Source: Tetrahymena elliotti 4EA
Taxonomy: Eukaryota > Ciliophora > Oligohymenophorea > Hymenostomatida > Tetrahymenidae
Direction of reading: 5' to 3'
Assembly: GCA_000231825.2 (NCBI GenBank)
Contig: JH720326.1
Location: 795,600 to 859,599, forward strand
Length of the DNA stretch: 64,000 nt
Position numbers and translations under genes: made by a program. The notes beneath the pieces were generated by a model, which saw nothing but the letters and a program-made list of their open reading frames with translations, did no database searches and was not told where the DNA came from. Shown piece after piece: positions 49,901 to 63,576 of the stretch; positions within the stretch are counted from its first letter, which is position 1, and each line of letters opens with the position of its first letter.

Positions 49901-51096
49901 AAAACAATAACAATAACCTATGAGATAAAATTTGAAAATTTCCAAATTCAAAAAAAAATGCAGCTTATTTGCAATTAGGATGGAATTCTTTTTTTAAGTA
50001 TAGAGATAATGTAAGATTGAAGATTTTATAAAAGATTTCTTATTAATCATAAAAAAATAGTATTTGTTATTACATAAAATATTCAAAAATTAATTAGGTA
50101 AAAGAATGGGTGAATCTAAAATAATAGTAAAACTACACTTATCAAATTCGATTAGATTTTTAAGAGATTTAAATTTTTAAAATCAAAATGTTCTCACAAA
50201 ATGAAAGAAAAATATTTAAATTATTAGATAGAATAGAAAATTCAAATGTATTAGAGATAATTGTATTAGTAGATTTGAAAATAGATAATGAATAACAAAC
50301 AACAATAACAAAGAAGTAAATTTGGAATGCAATTGTTAAGATAGATTGGTATTTATAAACAGTATAGTAGTATTAAAGTGAAATCCATGTACATTATAGC
50401 TTGATTTTAAAGATGACTTTAAAATAATTTAAATAATTATTTATTGGTTCTTCTTATTAAAGTTATTATTGAAATGGAATTTCTTGACTTAAAATAATAA
50501 AATTAAAGTGAGAAGACAAATCCGCAATATGATTGATTGATTTACTGGATTTTTAGTTTAATTAATTGGTGGTTTTGGGTTTATTTATATTCTTTTAAAT
50601 TAAAGGTTTATCAATCTATTATAACCTTTGAAATACTATGATTACAATAGTTAGTTTTAATATCATCAACATAAAGAGTTTGTTTATTTGATTTAATTTT
50701 AACAATCGCTATTAGAGACAGTTGATTTAATATAAAGTATAATAATGGCAGTATGTATGCAACCTAGCACATTATTTGTTTATATATATATTGTTATTAT
50801 TATTATTCATCGTTGATTAAAAATGTTTTATATTTATTTATATAATATTAATAATGTTGTTATTATTGTTGCTGGTTTTTTTATATTTTGTGAGAATTTT
50901 TGTATTGATTGATCCATTAGCATCGGTCTTTAGTGTTGGTATACTTTTATTATATCTATATTCGTATATGGTAACTATTTTATAATGGTAGAAATACACT
51001 CTTCAAATAATTTAGGTTAAAATGGGAGATATATCTAATATACACTTAGGATGTGTTCAATCAATAAGCGTGGAAAAGATAAATTATTAAATGTTT
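49901..51096. other. intergenic, no gene seen
   Basis: A/T-rich; many TGA codons in all frames. No RNA recognised. Confidence 0.5.
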
Positions 51097-52373
51097 TCAG
51101 ATCTTTTCAAGCTTGGCTTTTTGTACTAAGGGATTGTTTTGTTTGAGTAATTCTTTTCCAAATTGAGCGTGGTCGTATTCGCATTAATGGTCTTCAGGCA
51201 TTCTGTGTTTGTTACAGAAAGTGAAGTCACACTTGCACTTGATACCCAATAAGTTAACTTTCTTTTTGCATGTCCAGCATCTAGAGTGGTCTTCCTATTA
51301 AATAAATAATTAACAAATTAAAACAATGAATAAATAGATAAGTCGTATTATTTTTATAATTTCAGTAAATAATTATTCATGCGCACTATCATTTGATTAG
51401 CAAATAACCAATTTATTTCAAATTCTTAAATTTATTAATTCATCAGCTAATCTAAATAAAGTCTTTTTAAATTTCACTACATCAGTCAGTCAATCAATCA
51501 AACTATCAATCATTCAAATAATTAATCAATCAAAAAATTTCTATTAAATATTTTTCTTGTTAATTAAATTAGTGATGACCTAAAGATTGCTTTATACTTA
51601 TTTATACTATTGACTTGTTTTTTTTCTTGCTTTTAAAATATTTTATTAGGGTATTTTTATTAGTTTTACAGACTATCATCTGAGTTATTTAATCAAGATG
51701 ACAATCGCAACCATAAAATTTATAGTGTTTAGGTTCTCTATTTTTATATTAGTTCTCTATACTTTAGTAGACTACAGCTCTCTTTAGTAAGGTTATTTGA
51801 AATAAGTTATTGAGCTATATTAATGATAGGATAGAAAACTCCATCAAGTGCGCATTGAATAACTACATACTTACATTTAATTTAAATATAGTATTTACCT
51901 ATTTAGGCTTTTATGGGGCTTCATTATTTTAAGCAGGCTTTTCTTCAACGATAGGTTATTAGACAGGTTGAACGGCAACAGGTTGTTCTTGTACTTAAAC
52001 AGGGGGCTATTAAACAACAGGGGCATTGTTTTTGAATTTCTTCCTATAAAATTTTGATAAAAAGTAATTATTAAATTATTCTAAACATTATTGGAGCTTT
52101 TGAATCTTAAATTCAATAGCTATAAGCCTTTGGCGATTATTAATTGGTATTTCAAAGCTAGCTATAGCTTTGTTTAGTAATATTGAATAATGTTAGATAA
52201 AGTTAATTATATGTCTAGTAAGAGGTGTTAGGACAACTAAGTAGTGGATTTACATATTCAACAAACAAATTTATAGAAATTTACTTGAAACAAGCAGAAC
52301 AGAGGTTGTCATTAGCAGGGTTACCATAAAATCTGTTGCAATCAGTGCAGAATTTAGCAGAGTTTTGTTCCAT
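51097..52373 (-). CDS. A20/AN1 zinc-finger protein
   Basis: 143 aa in three exons: 52285-52373, 51899-52043, 51097-51294; stop TGA 51097-51099. N-terminal A20 finger: FCTDCNRFYGNPANDNLCSA then CF, the CxxC...LCSxC pattern. A Pro/Gln/Val-rich linker (VVQQPPVQVQEQPVAVQPVQ) follows. C-terminal AN1 finger: RCWTCKKKVNLLGIKCKC, FCNKHRMPEDHQCEYDH, with all expected Cys/His ligands. This is the domain order of ZFAND5/6 and plant stress-associated proteins, which bind ubiquitin through A20 and the proteasome or other partners through AN1 and act in stress-induced protein degradation. Spliced length and ligands are intact; the splice phases agree exactly. Confidence 0.95.
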
Positions 52374-55300
52374 ATTGCTCATTCTTATTTATATATGTAT
52401 GTTTGTATTGTTTCTTTTTTTATTAGTTTTTAATAATTTTTTAAGAATTTTTGTTTTTCTTATAGCTTTAGTGAATAATATTGTTTTTGTTAATTTATTT
52501 ATTACGAAGTTTTTGATTTCTGAGTGAAATTATATAAAGCATAATTCTTTATCTATACCATCTCTATTCTTATTCTTCCTTTTTTTCTTCTTTTCTTTCT
52601 TCTCTTTTTTTCTTTTATTCTTTTCTTAATAACACAGAACAGCAAGCATTTTTCATTTTCATCAATTGCAGTTTGATTTTATCATTCATTCTGTTTTATA
52701 AAACTGAGCAATATGTCATTAACATTTTTTTAAAAATTGAATAACTCTCGGTTCTTTTCACTTGTATTCTCTATTCTCCATTTAGTAAAAGATGCTCTTA
52801 AAATTATTTTTTCAATAGAATGATGCCTTAAGTCCTTTGTAATATTTATTTCACTATGGATGTTACTAAGCTAAGCATAATTGTGTCTTTTTACTAATTT
52901 TTAGTAGCAAAAATTTCCCTTTAATAATTTGATTTAAAACCATCTATCTATTGGTTATTTTCTGATTTAATATACACACCCTATTTTGCAAAAAAAATTA
53001 AAAAAGGCTTTTTAAGATCAATGGAAATTTAAATAAAAATAGCTTTGATGATTATTCATCACAAAGTAAAAACAAAAAAGTGACAGATTTTTTACTTGAC
53101 TCTCCTTTATATTTTTTTCTATCTGATTAATAATTGTAAAAGAAAAAATTTTTTTTTTTTTCGGATTGAATAGGAAATTAGGTAAATTAATAAATTAATT
53201 ATCAAGCAAACAAAATTCAATCAAATAATTCATTCATTTATATATTTTCTTTTACATTCTATTTTAAATGAAAAAAATCCAACGCGTAAAGCAAATACTT
53301 GCAAAATTTAAAAGCAATACAGTCCGACGGACAACTTTTCTAACTATTCTGAAACAAAATTATGATTTCAAATGAACAAAAAATTAATCTGTTTTTTAAA
53401 ATAGAAATACGCATTTGCAAAAAAAGTAAGTTATGTCTCCTATATGTGAGCAATAGGTTACAAATTAATAAAATTAAGATAGCTACAACCTCAACATAAA
53501 AGCATAATTAGGCTATTCGATATTCATATTCTCTTACTGAAATTTAAAGCTAAAAGAAAAATCTGTAAATTATTAACACTATTAAAAAAAATATGTGATG
53601 GACTATTTAAAACGATAAATTTATAAATTTAAATAAGGATTGTCAAAGCAAGTAAGTCTTCCTTATTAGCTTTCGTTAAAGATAAAATTAGAGATTTGTC
53701 TTTTTAATCGCTTATTTTTTACACTGCTGCTATATTTTAGCTTTACTTTTTAATTGCTTTATTCGAATGATGGAAGTGTATTTTTAAATCAAAACTCCTA
53801 CTTTCTTTCAATAAACGAATAAGTTAAATTTGATCAATTAACCTATTTTTTAGCTAATTAATTAATTTAGTAAGTATCTTAAAGAAACGAGTTTTTTAAA
53901 TGTATTTAAATTAACTCAAATAAATTCATTTAACTTTCTGTTTTAAGCAAAAAAGCAAAAAAGGTAAATAAGAGGAAATAGAGCAATCATTTCGAAAGCC
54001 TAAATAACCAACTTATACAATAATTAGTAAAAAATAGACATAATTTATAAGTAATATACAGCTATAAAAAATCTAATTAACATTTTACACATAAATATTA
54101 AGAAATTGTCATTTTTACACTACATAAATAGCAAATTGGTAATCCCTTTTGGAATTTTACTCACTGTTTCATATTTAAAATTAAATTTTGAGGAATTTCT
54201 ATGGCTAAGATAAAACAAAATAGCAAATTTTAAGTAAAATTATCTTGAAATACTCCATATAAATATAAGATTTGTATACTTACAACTTATTATTTTATTT
54301 TTTTTAATGATTTAGAGATGTAACAGGTTATATTGTATTTTATTTAAAGTAATCTTAGAAAAGTGTATTAAATTTTATGTGAAATAAAAGTAATAGCGAA
54401 GAAAATTTCTTTTAATTTATTTCAAAAATAATTAACAAATAGAAAAAAGGGTAAAAAGAATATCAGATTTTTCCAGATAAGTATTTTAATGTGTATACTA
54501 ACTAAATAACTAGGCTGCACTTTTTTTCATAAATATTATCTAGATTTTCGATTTATTCGACCGCTCTAACTCAAAATCAATTTAATTTTATTTCAACTTC
54601 ACACTTTTTATCATTATTCCTTTTTCTTTAAAATTTCAAATCTAAATTAGACTTATCTACTAAATTATTAAAAAAATGTATATAGGTCTATTAAATAAAA
54701 ATCATTACATGAGTCTATTTTTATTAAGGATAAATAAGTTATTCTCACAAAACCATTAAACAATAAGCACATTAATAAAGGGAAAATTTAATAAACTCAA
54801 ATTAAAAAAATTTTGTCTTTTATAAAATTCGAAATAGACGATTTTAACGCTTCCCTTATTATTCTTCTTTTACTTGCTAATTTTTATCAGCTAGATAATA
54901 TATTTTCATGAAATTGCTTAATAAAATAAAAGAATTTTTTTAATTTAGATAAATTTGTTCTTTTGTAGAAATATAAAAGAGTTTTATTTAAGAATCTCAA
55001 CAAGATAGTTGTATTTTATTTACTTAAATTATGGAAGAAATATCATCTTATAATATAAATACAATACTATCTATTAGTTTTAAAAAAATAAATTTCATTC
55101 TTGTAACATTATTAATAATCTACAATAATTATTTGCATGAAATGTAAGCTGCTGCTTTGTTGATCTTGAACATACTTTTAGTGAATTTAAATACATAAAG
55201 CTATTCTTCAGTAGACTAAATGAGATAAACCTTTTTTTGAAAAATAGAATGACTATTTATGTCTAGAACTATTTCAGAACTATATTTTAAAATAAACTAG

Positions 55301-56233
55301 ATATTTTGGCTTCTACTCTTTTTTTAAATAATTTAAAACAAATGTATCAAATCTTAAATTTTTCCAGATGTGGTATATATTCTTAACCATTTTCTTAACA
55401 AGTCCACCTTAAAATTATTCAAACTTAACTATATTTTAAAATAAAGAATTATATTTCATCACTAAGTAATATATAAGTATCGCCTTTTTATTTTGGTATT
55501 ACATTTCACATTAATTTTACGGAAAATGATCAATTATATCAAATTAAGCAACAAAATAAGTATGCATAGTATTCTTCAATATGATTAAATAAATTTAAAC
55601 TAATTTTTTAGAAATATTCAAGCTAACACTCTACAAGTCATTTAGAGAAAAAGGTAGGAAAAGGATAATTTAATACAGAAACTGAAAAATTGAATTAAAA
55701 TTATTGGTCATAAGCCTTATTAAATTTTTAGTATAATAATATATGATAGAGATTATATCTTAGTGGAAGGTATTCCTAAATCAATTAATAAAATGTTGTA
55801 AATTACTATAAATAATAACTTAAGAAAATATGGACCCAAAACTATGATTATTGAAACATGAAAAATATTTTTTTTTAATAATTTTTTTAAAGGTAATTTT
55901 TGTACTTTTAAAACAAGTTAAAAATCGACTAAAAATGGAAAATATTTTTTTAATTTAATCAGTAGAAATATTTTTTTTTAATTTCAGATTAAATCATTCT
56001 TTAAAAAGATAAATGAAAATGTTAATTTTAAAATTAAATAATATTTTTGGACTGTCAAAGTTTGTGTTTTAACTCTGATAATGAAATGTTTGAAGATAAT
56101 TTAACATTTTAGATGAGTTTTTTAGTATTGTAATTTAACATAATTAGATATTATTTTTGAAGATAACCTGTTTTTTAAAAACGTATAAAAAATTAATATA
56201 GAAGAGATACTAATTAATATTGATAAATAGAAA
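52374..56233. other. long gene-free A/T-rich stretch
   Basis: Nearly 4 kb between the divergent A20/AN1 and tetraspanin-like genes. A strong T/C tract at 52570-52625 lies upstream of the A20/AN1 gene. The patch 53280-53480 is slightly GC-richer but has no supportable frame. Nothing else recognised. Confidence 0.5.
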
Positions 56234-57627
56234 ATGTATTTCGATATTCATTACATAAGACAGTTTCTTAGAATAACTACAAATATACTTTTAATCCTAG
56301 GAATAGTGACTATTATAATAGGAACTATTTTAACTTTAATTGTTTCGATTGAAGATGACTCTTAATATTAAGCAATTAGAATAGTTAATGGATTATAAGT
56401 GATAAATGAATCTATTTTTATTAGCGGATTGGCATTAGTTTTTTGTGGCTTGATTGGTTTTTTAACAACTAAAATCAATAATGATTTTACTGTTGGATTG
56501 TTTGCTTTGATATCATTTATTATATTCTTTTCTATACTGCTTTTTACTATGGGCTTTGTTGGTTTAATTTTTGTTAACTCTATCAATTAATCATAATCCA
56601 ATCCTTGCTTTCACTCTGATTTCTTTAAAAACTCAGAAAGAATTCAAAACAAGGCATAAAGATATTTTGGATCATCATACTGCAAAACTAATATTAAAGA
56701 TATGTCTTAGTTCAATAGTAATAGTGAATTCCGTGAATTAAATCTCTAAAACGACCCAAAAAATGGATATTCTAATGTATTTAATTGCCCTCATTATACA
56801 GATATGCTATAAGATCTAAGGTAAATGAATATTCAAAAACATATTCTGTTAAAATATAAATTATCTTAACTAATAATATCATTAAACTCAGAATTTTTTT
56901 GTTTAATTAGCAACATAATCAATTGCTTAAAACATTTTTTTATAGAAAGAGATATTAGAAAATTATTTTTGTTTTAAAATCTAAAATCAATAAAAAGAGA
57001 AATAATTATAATTTTCGAATATAAATTTATTGAGTTTTATTCTTATATACATTTTTTAAGATTTTAAGCAATAGTTGATCTTTTTAAGTAATAAAAAATA
57101 AATTATTTTAAAGGCTAGAAGAATTTGATGAAACTCCTTCATATATTGGTTCTATGGAAATAACATTTTAGTGTGCTGGTATTTGTTAGCCTCATCCTGT
57201 TTATGTATTTAGTGATATTAACAGAGGTCCACCTAAAAATGAAAAAGGTTGCTATAAAGCAGTTGTAGAATTTGTTGATAAAATAAGTATTCCAGGAGTA
57301 ATTATCTTATGGTCTGTGACATGTTTACTTTTAATGGTGTTTATAAATACAGTATGTCTCTTTTTTCACCCAAAGAGATATGATGATCTCTACATTTACT
57401 AAAAAATCCACTAAACAGAATAAGATGATGATAAATAAGATGAAAGTTCTCTTAGACATGATATAACATTCAAAAAATAATAATCATAAGCATCATAATA
57501 ATAAATAGATACTTCTACAATAGTTATACATTCAAATAAAGATCAATAAGAAGGAGATTCTATATTTATATAGGATTAAATCTAAAACAGAAAGGTAGAT
57601 GATTCTTTTTAAGATAAATAGTAATGA
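56234..57627 (+). CDS. tetraspanin-like four-TM membrane protein
   Basis: Two exons, 56234-56820 and 57114-57627, 366 aa; stop TGA 57625-57627. Four hydrophobic segments: about residues 15-37 (NILLILGIVTIIIGTILTLI), 58-75 (FISGLALVFCGLIGFL), 85-115 (FALISFIIFFSILLFTMGFV), then after a large loop residues 260-285 (GVIILWSVTCLLLMVFINTV). The large loop (about residues 118-255) contains several Cys, including CAGIC and a later GCYK, as in tetraspanin extracellular loops, though the canonical CCG is not present. The C-terminal tail is cytosolic, Gln/Asp-rich. Tetraspanins organise membrane-protein assemblies. The call is on topology, so another four-TM family is possible. Confidence 0.7.
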
Positions 57628-58630
57628 ATAACAAACAAAATACTTTATTACTTCTTAAAAATTATTTTCTAGCCATCAAATAAACTAATTTTATAAATAA
57701 GTTTTTATAATTTAACTTAATTAATGTTCAGTAAATACTTTTCTAAAATTTATTTCAATAATTTTAAAATTAGCTTTTCAGCTCTTTTTAATAAAAGGTT
57801 ATAAAAAATGAGCAAAAAACCATTAAATTTTTCTTAAAATTTAGCAATTATTATCATTTTATTTTAGAAATATCTTTAAAATATTAATTTATTTTCAATG
57901 AATTTTAAACTTCAAAAATTTATACATTTTGGAGAAATTGTAATATTATTTTTTTTGGAAATACTGTAAAAATTCTAATATAAGTTTATTCTAACATTAA
58001 AAATTTATAATAAAAAAATTTTTATTTTAAAATTTGAGAATTCTAAAAAAATTTTTAAATTAATGAAGATAATTTAAAGGAAATCCCTATTTAAATTTAT
58101 CAAAAATAATCTGATTAATTTTTTTTTCCTTCAAAATTTTGTTGTTAATAATTAATTCACACTCAACCTAATTTTTGAACAAATAATAAAAGATGTTGAT
58201 ATAAAAAGTTTGCAAACATCCGTCATGTACTTATAATTTTTTAGATATTGAAATATTATTAAACTTTTATCTATTTAAAGTTTCTAAGCTCTAATTTAGC
58301 TTTATACTTACACCTCCATATTAGCTTGAGATAAACTATTTTTTCTTTTTAAATAATCAGATATAAATAATAAATAAAAAACCAAATAACCTTTAAGATA
58401 ACAATCAATAATTACAGCAAAAATATGCAAATAATCAAAACATAAATCCTTTTTATCAATTAATTTCTACACAGATTAATTTGAATAAATACAATTAAAA
58501 TTATTAAAAAACTACCTATGAAATTAGTTTTACTTTAACACGTAATATATAATTAATTTTTATTTGTTGTTCTCAAATCTAATTCACATTTTTTAATTTT
58601 TTTTCATTATTTATTTAATCATAATTTTGA
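57628..58630. other. intergenic or upstream of LRR array
   Basis: A/T-rich. Near 58275-58315 a plus-strand phrase (SKLQFSFILTP) weakly resembles the end of an LRR unit and may be a decayed exon of the array downstream. Confidence 0.35.
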
Positions 58631-58639
58631 TATTTTTTT

Positions 58640-59560
58640 AAAAGTTGGAGTAATATTGGTGGTAATGAAGCTTAAGCATTAGGATCTGGTTTAGTTAATT
58701 GCTCTAATCTCTAAACTTTGACTCTTGACCTAAGGTAACAATTGTTTTTCAATATGAATTATGCATTTTTGAATATACAAAAAATTTAATTTAAGAATGG
58801 CTGACTGATGAATTTATTTGGGTACGTTAGTTATTTGATTATTCATTTTTATTTGTTTTTTTCAAATTTAATTCATACTTTTATCTCATTTTTTCAGTAT
58901 TTCTTTATTCAAGATTTTTTATTTTTTAAAAGTTAGAATAGTATTGGAGAAATAGGTTCATAAGGATAAGGATCTTGCTTATCAAAGTTGCCTAATCTCT
59001 AAAATCTGGATCTTGACCTACTGTAAAAATACCTTTTTAATAAGTAACATTTTTAACTTACAATCGCTAGCTGGCTAATTTATTTAAGTTTATTTGATAT
59101 TTGGTTCCATTGATTATCATTTTTTTTATTAAATTTTTTATTTTTACTCTTTATTTGATCATTCTATCAACATTTATTTTTATAATTTTTTAAAAGTAGC
59201 AATTAGGTTGGGGAAAAAGGAGCCTAGGGATTAGGATCTTGCTTAACAAAATGCTCAAATCTCTAAAGTTTGACTCTTTCCCTAAGGTAAAAATAGTTTT
59301 TTATCTGAATTACAGATTTTTGAACAAATAAAGACTTTAAATTATGAGTGATTAGCTGACTAATTTATTTGATTTATTAGATATTTTTATCTTTTTCTGA
59401 TTATTTTCATATATACTTTAATAATTTTTAAAGTGCTAATAATATTGGGGAAATAGGTTCATAAGGATTAGTATCTGACTTAGCAAAATGCTAAAATCTT
59501 CAATATCTGGCTCTTTATTTATTGTAAAAATATTTTTCAATATTAATTTTTTATATTTGA
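58640..59560 (+). repeat. tandem exon-plus-intron duplication
   Basis: Four units of roughly 240-290 bp. Not only the LRR exons but also the introns repeat: each intron has TTTTTGAA(T)A or similar, a GACTGA(C/T)(G/T)AATTTATTT-like motif, and ends in a TTTTTTAAAAG-like acceptor. The unit is therefore duplicated DNA, not independently arisen exons. Confidence 0.8.
58643..59525 (+). CDS. leucine-rich-repeat exon array, ends not found
   Basis: Four exons of about 92 nt, each encoding one LRR, near 58643-58735, 58932-59023, 59197-59286 and 59433-59523. They read NIGGNEAQALGSGLVNCSNL, NSIGEIGSQGQGSCLSKLPN, NQVGEKGAQGLGSCLTKCSN and NNIGEIGSQGLVSDLAKCQN, each continuing NLQxLxLxL before a GTAA donor. 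All exons start after one base and end with two bases of a codon, so the exons are phase-symmetric and can be added or lost without shifting frame. The style is the RNI-type repeat found in large ciliate LRR families. Neither an ATG nor a definite terminal exon was found (a possible end lies at 59729-59790), so it is a fragment or decaying gene. Confidence 0.7.
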
Positions 59561-59790
59561 TCAAAATAATGCTTTTATTTATTAGAGACTTACTGACTAA
59601 TTGATTAAAGTTCACTTAATATTTGGCTAATTCATTAGTTAGTTTTTATTAGTTGTTTTCAAATTTAATTCTCACTTTATCTTCAATTAATATCTCTTTA
59701 TTCAATATTTATTTTTATTATTTTTTTAACAATTAAGATTAAAGCTACTCAAAGCAAAAATATTTGTTTAATTATAATTATTGTTTTGAA

Positions 59791-61700
59791 TAATGAAAAG
59801 GGGTAGGCTACATCAATTATTTTTTTAATAAGCATTCAACAAGTTTTAGTTAAAAAATTTAAAAGTAAAATTCTATGTTATTTACCAAGAAATCATTAAA
59901 TAAACTAAAAATAAAATCTTTAAAAAATATAAAAGAAAAATTATAATTAATCCAAAACAAATTCAAAAATCAATATCAATTATTTCCTTAGTTTTAAATT
60001 AATTATAGGTATTTATTTGATTTAAAAAAGGATATTTCAACATTTCAAATTTAGTAAACTCTTCTGCTAATCTATGAAAAATAACTAAGCTTGAAAGAAA
60101 ATAAAATAATCAATTGATACAAAAAATAAAATAATCTTTTATAATAAGCTGGCTAGTATTTCTAACGCTTAAGTATGGTTGAATTGTTTAGCCAAAAATC
60201 AAAAAAAACTTTTAACTTCTTCTTAATTTTTACAATGTGTTGTGTCATATATTAATATTAAATTATGATTGAAAGAGTGAAATACCTTATTTAAAGGTAC
60301 AAAACAAATTAAGATGGACATATCCATTAAAAAAAAATATAGGAGTAAAATTTTGATTTTAACTATTAAAAATTCAAGGAATAATGTAAATTGATAATTC
60401 TTGTTAGCTTAGTAAAGATAAAAATTTTATTATTAATTATTGGTAAAATTATTAGTAATATTATTAAATTTGTATTTTATTCATATTAAAAAATCATTAA
60501 ATTAGGTTTTTTTTATTAAATACTTTATAAAAACTAAATATTTAAAATATATTCCAAAATATTTCTATTTAAGAAATTTAGCTGTTACTTGATGATTATA
60601 TAATTAAAAGCAAAAAAATTATTTTTAATGAAGTGTTTCAAATAATTAGATATATTAGTTTGATTCATTTTTAGAGTTCGAAAGGTTAAAGAAGGATCTT
60701 TATATTAATCCAGAATAATTCCTTCTTTACCTTAAAATAATTATCATTATTACTTGAATTGTTGTCTGAAACAGATATCAAATAATTACATTAATTTTGA
60801 ATTCTTATAATAACCTAAGTTGTGTAAAATAAATTAATTGTGTGTGGGTGAAAACAGATAGAATTGCTTGAATATTAAAAGGGATGTTGGCTTTTTTATT
60901 TTACAGATCAAAAAAATACAAACAAGAAATTTCATTATTTTAAAGAAATGTTTATCTTTTCAAGTTTTAAAAAATTAAATTCTCACATGTAAACTAAAAA
61001 ATCAAATTTTTTAAAATTGAAATAAAACATCCATTTAAAATTTAACTATTTACTTTTATATTTAATTCGTCTAAAAAAGCCTACATCCCTTTTAATGATT
61101 TTTTGATTTATAGAACTATTCTAGAAAATTAAATTCTAAATCAGTATTTTTTCATTTAATTTGATTTTTCTCTGAATCACTGGCTATAAAGAGAAAGACA
61201 GATTAACTTACAAGTCATTTAATATTTTTTCTCTTAGTGTTAATAGTAACAAATTTCAGATAGGTATTCTATTGAATTGAATGAATGAACGAAAAAAAAA
61301 AAATCTTAAAGAAATATAATAAATTATTTATCACTCCTCTAAAATTATTGGATATAATAATACATAGTATGGTTTTAAAAAATGTTTAGGATATGTGTAT
61401 TAAGTTTTTAAAATAGGTTGTTTGCTTTTAATTTTCATACTAGTTTTAGAGGTGATTGTAAAGTAAGGAAGAATTTTAATCTGGTAATAGCTAATTATTA
61501 AAAAAATGAATAAAAAAGTTTTTTAAAAATAAACAGCTCTAAAATTTGTACATTCAAGACCTTAGCGTGATTGTTAAGATAGTGATAGTGGTAAGCGCAA
61601 AATAAAAAATACTTTTTAAACAGATATTTTCGATAAAAAAGAGTAAAATGCTTGGTTGATTTTGCATGGAGTACTTCGGGTATTGAATAATCAGAAGTAT
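59791..61700. other. gene-free A/T-rich stretch
   Basis: No supportable frame or RNA gene. Mixed-composition patches near 60670-60730 and 61555-61600 contain TGA in every useful frame. Confidence 0.5.
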
Positions 61701-61805
61701 CTTAATTTAAAAAATAACTAATAAATTTAATGAACTTTAGTTACAATTTTATTATTAATTACCTATTGATAGAAATTTACTATTTAAAATAGTTTTAAAG
61801 TAATC

Positions 61806-62510
61806 AAATCAGTATATTTTGATCTAAGCATAATTTTGGTAAATACAACACCTTTGCCTGAGAGTGCTTCAATGGAAGTAGTTATAAATGGTTAGGAAAA
61901 TTATACTTTAAAATCTAATAGTAGAAAAGCTTATATTAACAATTATTCAACAACTTTTGTTTAATAATATATTGCTGGCACAGCTTATGTAAATAATGAC
62001 TAATTATAATTAACCATTTATCCTTTATAAACATCATTTTTTATGAGTCTCTGTTTAATCAATCCCCAACAAATTAATATTAACTAAATAATTTTTTACT
62101 GCCACTAAGTATCTTCAAATACCAAGACAAAAATTGAATCTTTACCTATAACGATTAATTAAGATAAATTTAATTATAACATTGATAAGCAAAAATACAT
62201 ACTAAAAAGAATGAACACATGATTAATTCTCAATAAGAAATTCAAAAAGTTTGAAGAATTCAATGAACTCAATGTTGAATCCAGCTAAATATTCAATATA
62301 GCTATTCAGAACTACCAAGCGCTAGTCTGAAAATAAAATGATATACTGAATGGCATATACCTTATCACAACTTCCATCAAGAGAATTAAGCATTGATATC
62401 CTATCACTAAAGAAAGAAAGAACGAACTGAATGAAGATATTGGAGAACTAACCAAAATTATTGTTACACCTATCTAAATTTTTAAAAGTGAAGAACTATG
62501 TATTAGGGGG
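61806..62510 (+). pseudogene. decayed ORF, possibly mobile-element derived
   Basis: A plus-strand frame from about 61806 reads as good protein (PLPESASMEVVINGQENYTL, then INNYSTTFVQQYIAGTAYVN and FFMSLCLINPQQININQ) to TGA at 62220. The same frame continues coherently (NKKFKKFEEFNELNVESSQI) to another TGA at 62328, and a shifted frame (DILNGIYLITTSIKRIK, TKERKNELNEDIGELTK) resumes with further TGAs. No start codon is evident. Two stops and a frameshift mark it as broken. The beta-rich N-terminal part has no family I can name; because it abuts a broken transposase it is probably transposon-derived. Confidence 0.45.
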
Positions 62511-62700
62511 TTGGGCGATTTATATAACATCTTTATATTTTATTACCTTCAAGTGCTTTTATGACTTCTGTATCTATTTATTATATTTAGACAATGATCT
62601 ATTCATTTATTCACAAATTTATTAATGGCTTTCTTATTCTTCAAGGCTTATATTTAAAATAATTTAATATTTTTACAAATTAATAAATATCCAAAATAAA

Positions 62701-63420
62701 TGGAAGTACAATCTAATTTTAAAGATTACTTAAAAGATAACTAGTTCAAAAGATGGGTAGTTGTTATTAGTAGCTTAACCCAGGAGAAATAGCAGAAAAA
62801 CTAGATTATTGCTTTCAGTGGGTCTCCAAAATGGTGAAGCAATATTTGGAAGAAAATAGAGTGGCTTTAAATAGATAAGTAATAGCTGAATTATAATAGG
62901 AAACTGGAATCAGTACAAGCAATACCACACTAAAAAATGCAAAAATATGTGAGGTTGTATAGTGATCAAGCTTTAATAATAAGGGAGATAACGGAATCAA
63001 ATTTAAAAAAAGATATGAATATACAATTCCACATAAATGATACTTTCGTAGACTGTTTATTTACAGATGAAACATCTATATAGATGTTCGAAAATAAATC
63101 TCTAGTATGGTGGTAGCCTAGTTATGAAGAAAGACAAGAGATTACTGTTAAACCAAGTTAAAAAAAAGATTTTAATTTGGGGTGGTATATCTAAAAATGT
63201 AATAACAGATATTCAAATAATTTGAACTGATGAAAAGGAAACAATGAACAGTGAAACATACCTCTAGACTTGAAAAGATTTTGCAGAAAATTATATAAAT
63301 AACAAATACCAATTTGGTAACTTTCATAACAACTAGAACAATTGATTTCTTTATCCTATGGATGAGCAATGTTCAGAAGAATCAAGGATTTCAAGACATG
63401 TGAAAGGTAAATGACACTTT
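62701..63420 (+). pseudogene. broken Tc1/mariner-type transposase
   Basis: Transposase-like segments lie in order but in different frames. N-terminal helix-turn-helix part near 62775-62950 (NPGEIAEKLDYCFQWVSKMV; ELQQETGISTSNTTLKN). Next, near 63030-63080, FVDCLFTDETSIQMFENKSL, where D of TDE corresponds to the first catalytic Asp of the DDE/D triad. Then, near 63170-63270, KILIWGGISKNVITD and MNSETYL, the typical W-G-G-I-S block. The next catalytic block (usually Q-D-N/G-A) is not recognisable. At least three TGA codons and two or more frame changes interrupt it. The element's terminal inverted repeats were not located. Not functional as it stands. Confidence 0.7.
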
Positions 63421-63576
63421 CTTCAGTTAAGTTTCATATGTCTTAACTCATCATTTTCAACTGATATTAAAAATATGGTGTTTCTTAGTGTTTAATAATG
63501 AGTTAGTAATGGAAATAGAATCAATAATAATACCAAATAATGGTAAATCACTGATGGCAACCATAAATGAATAAGC

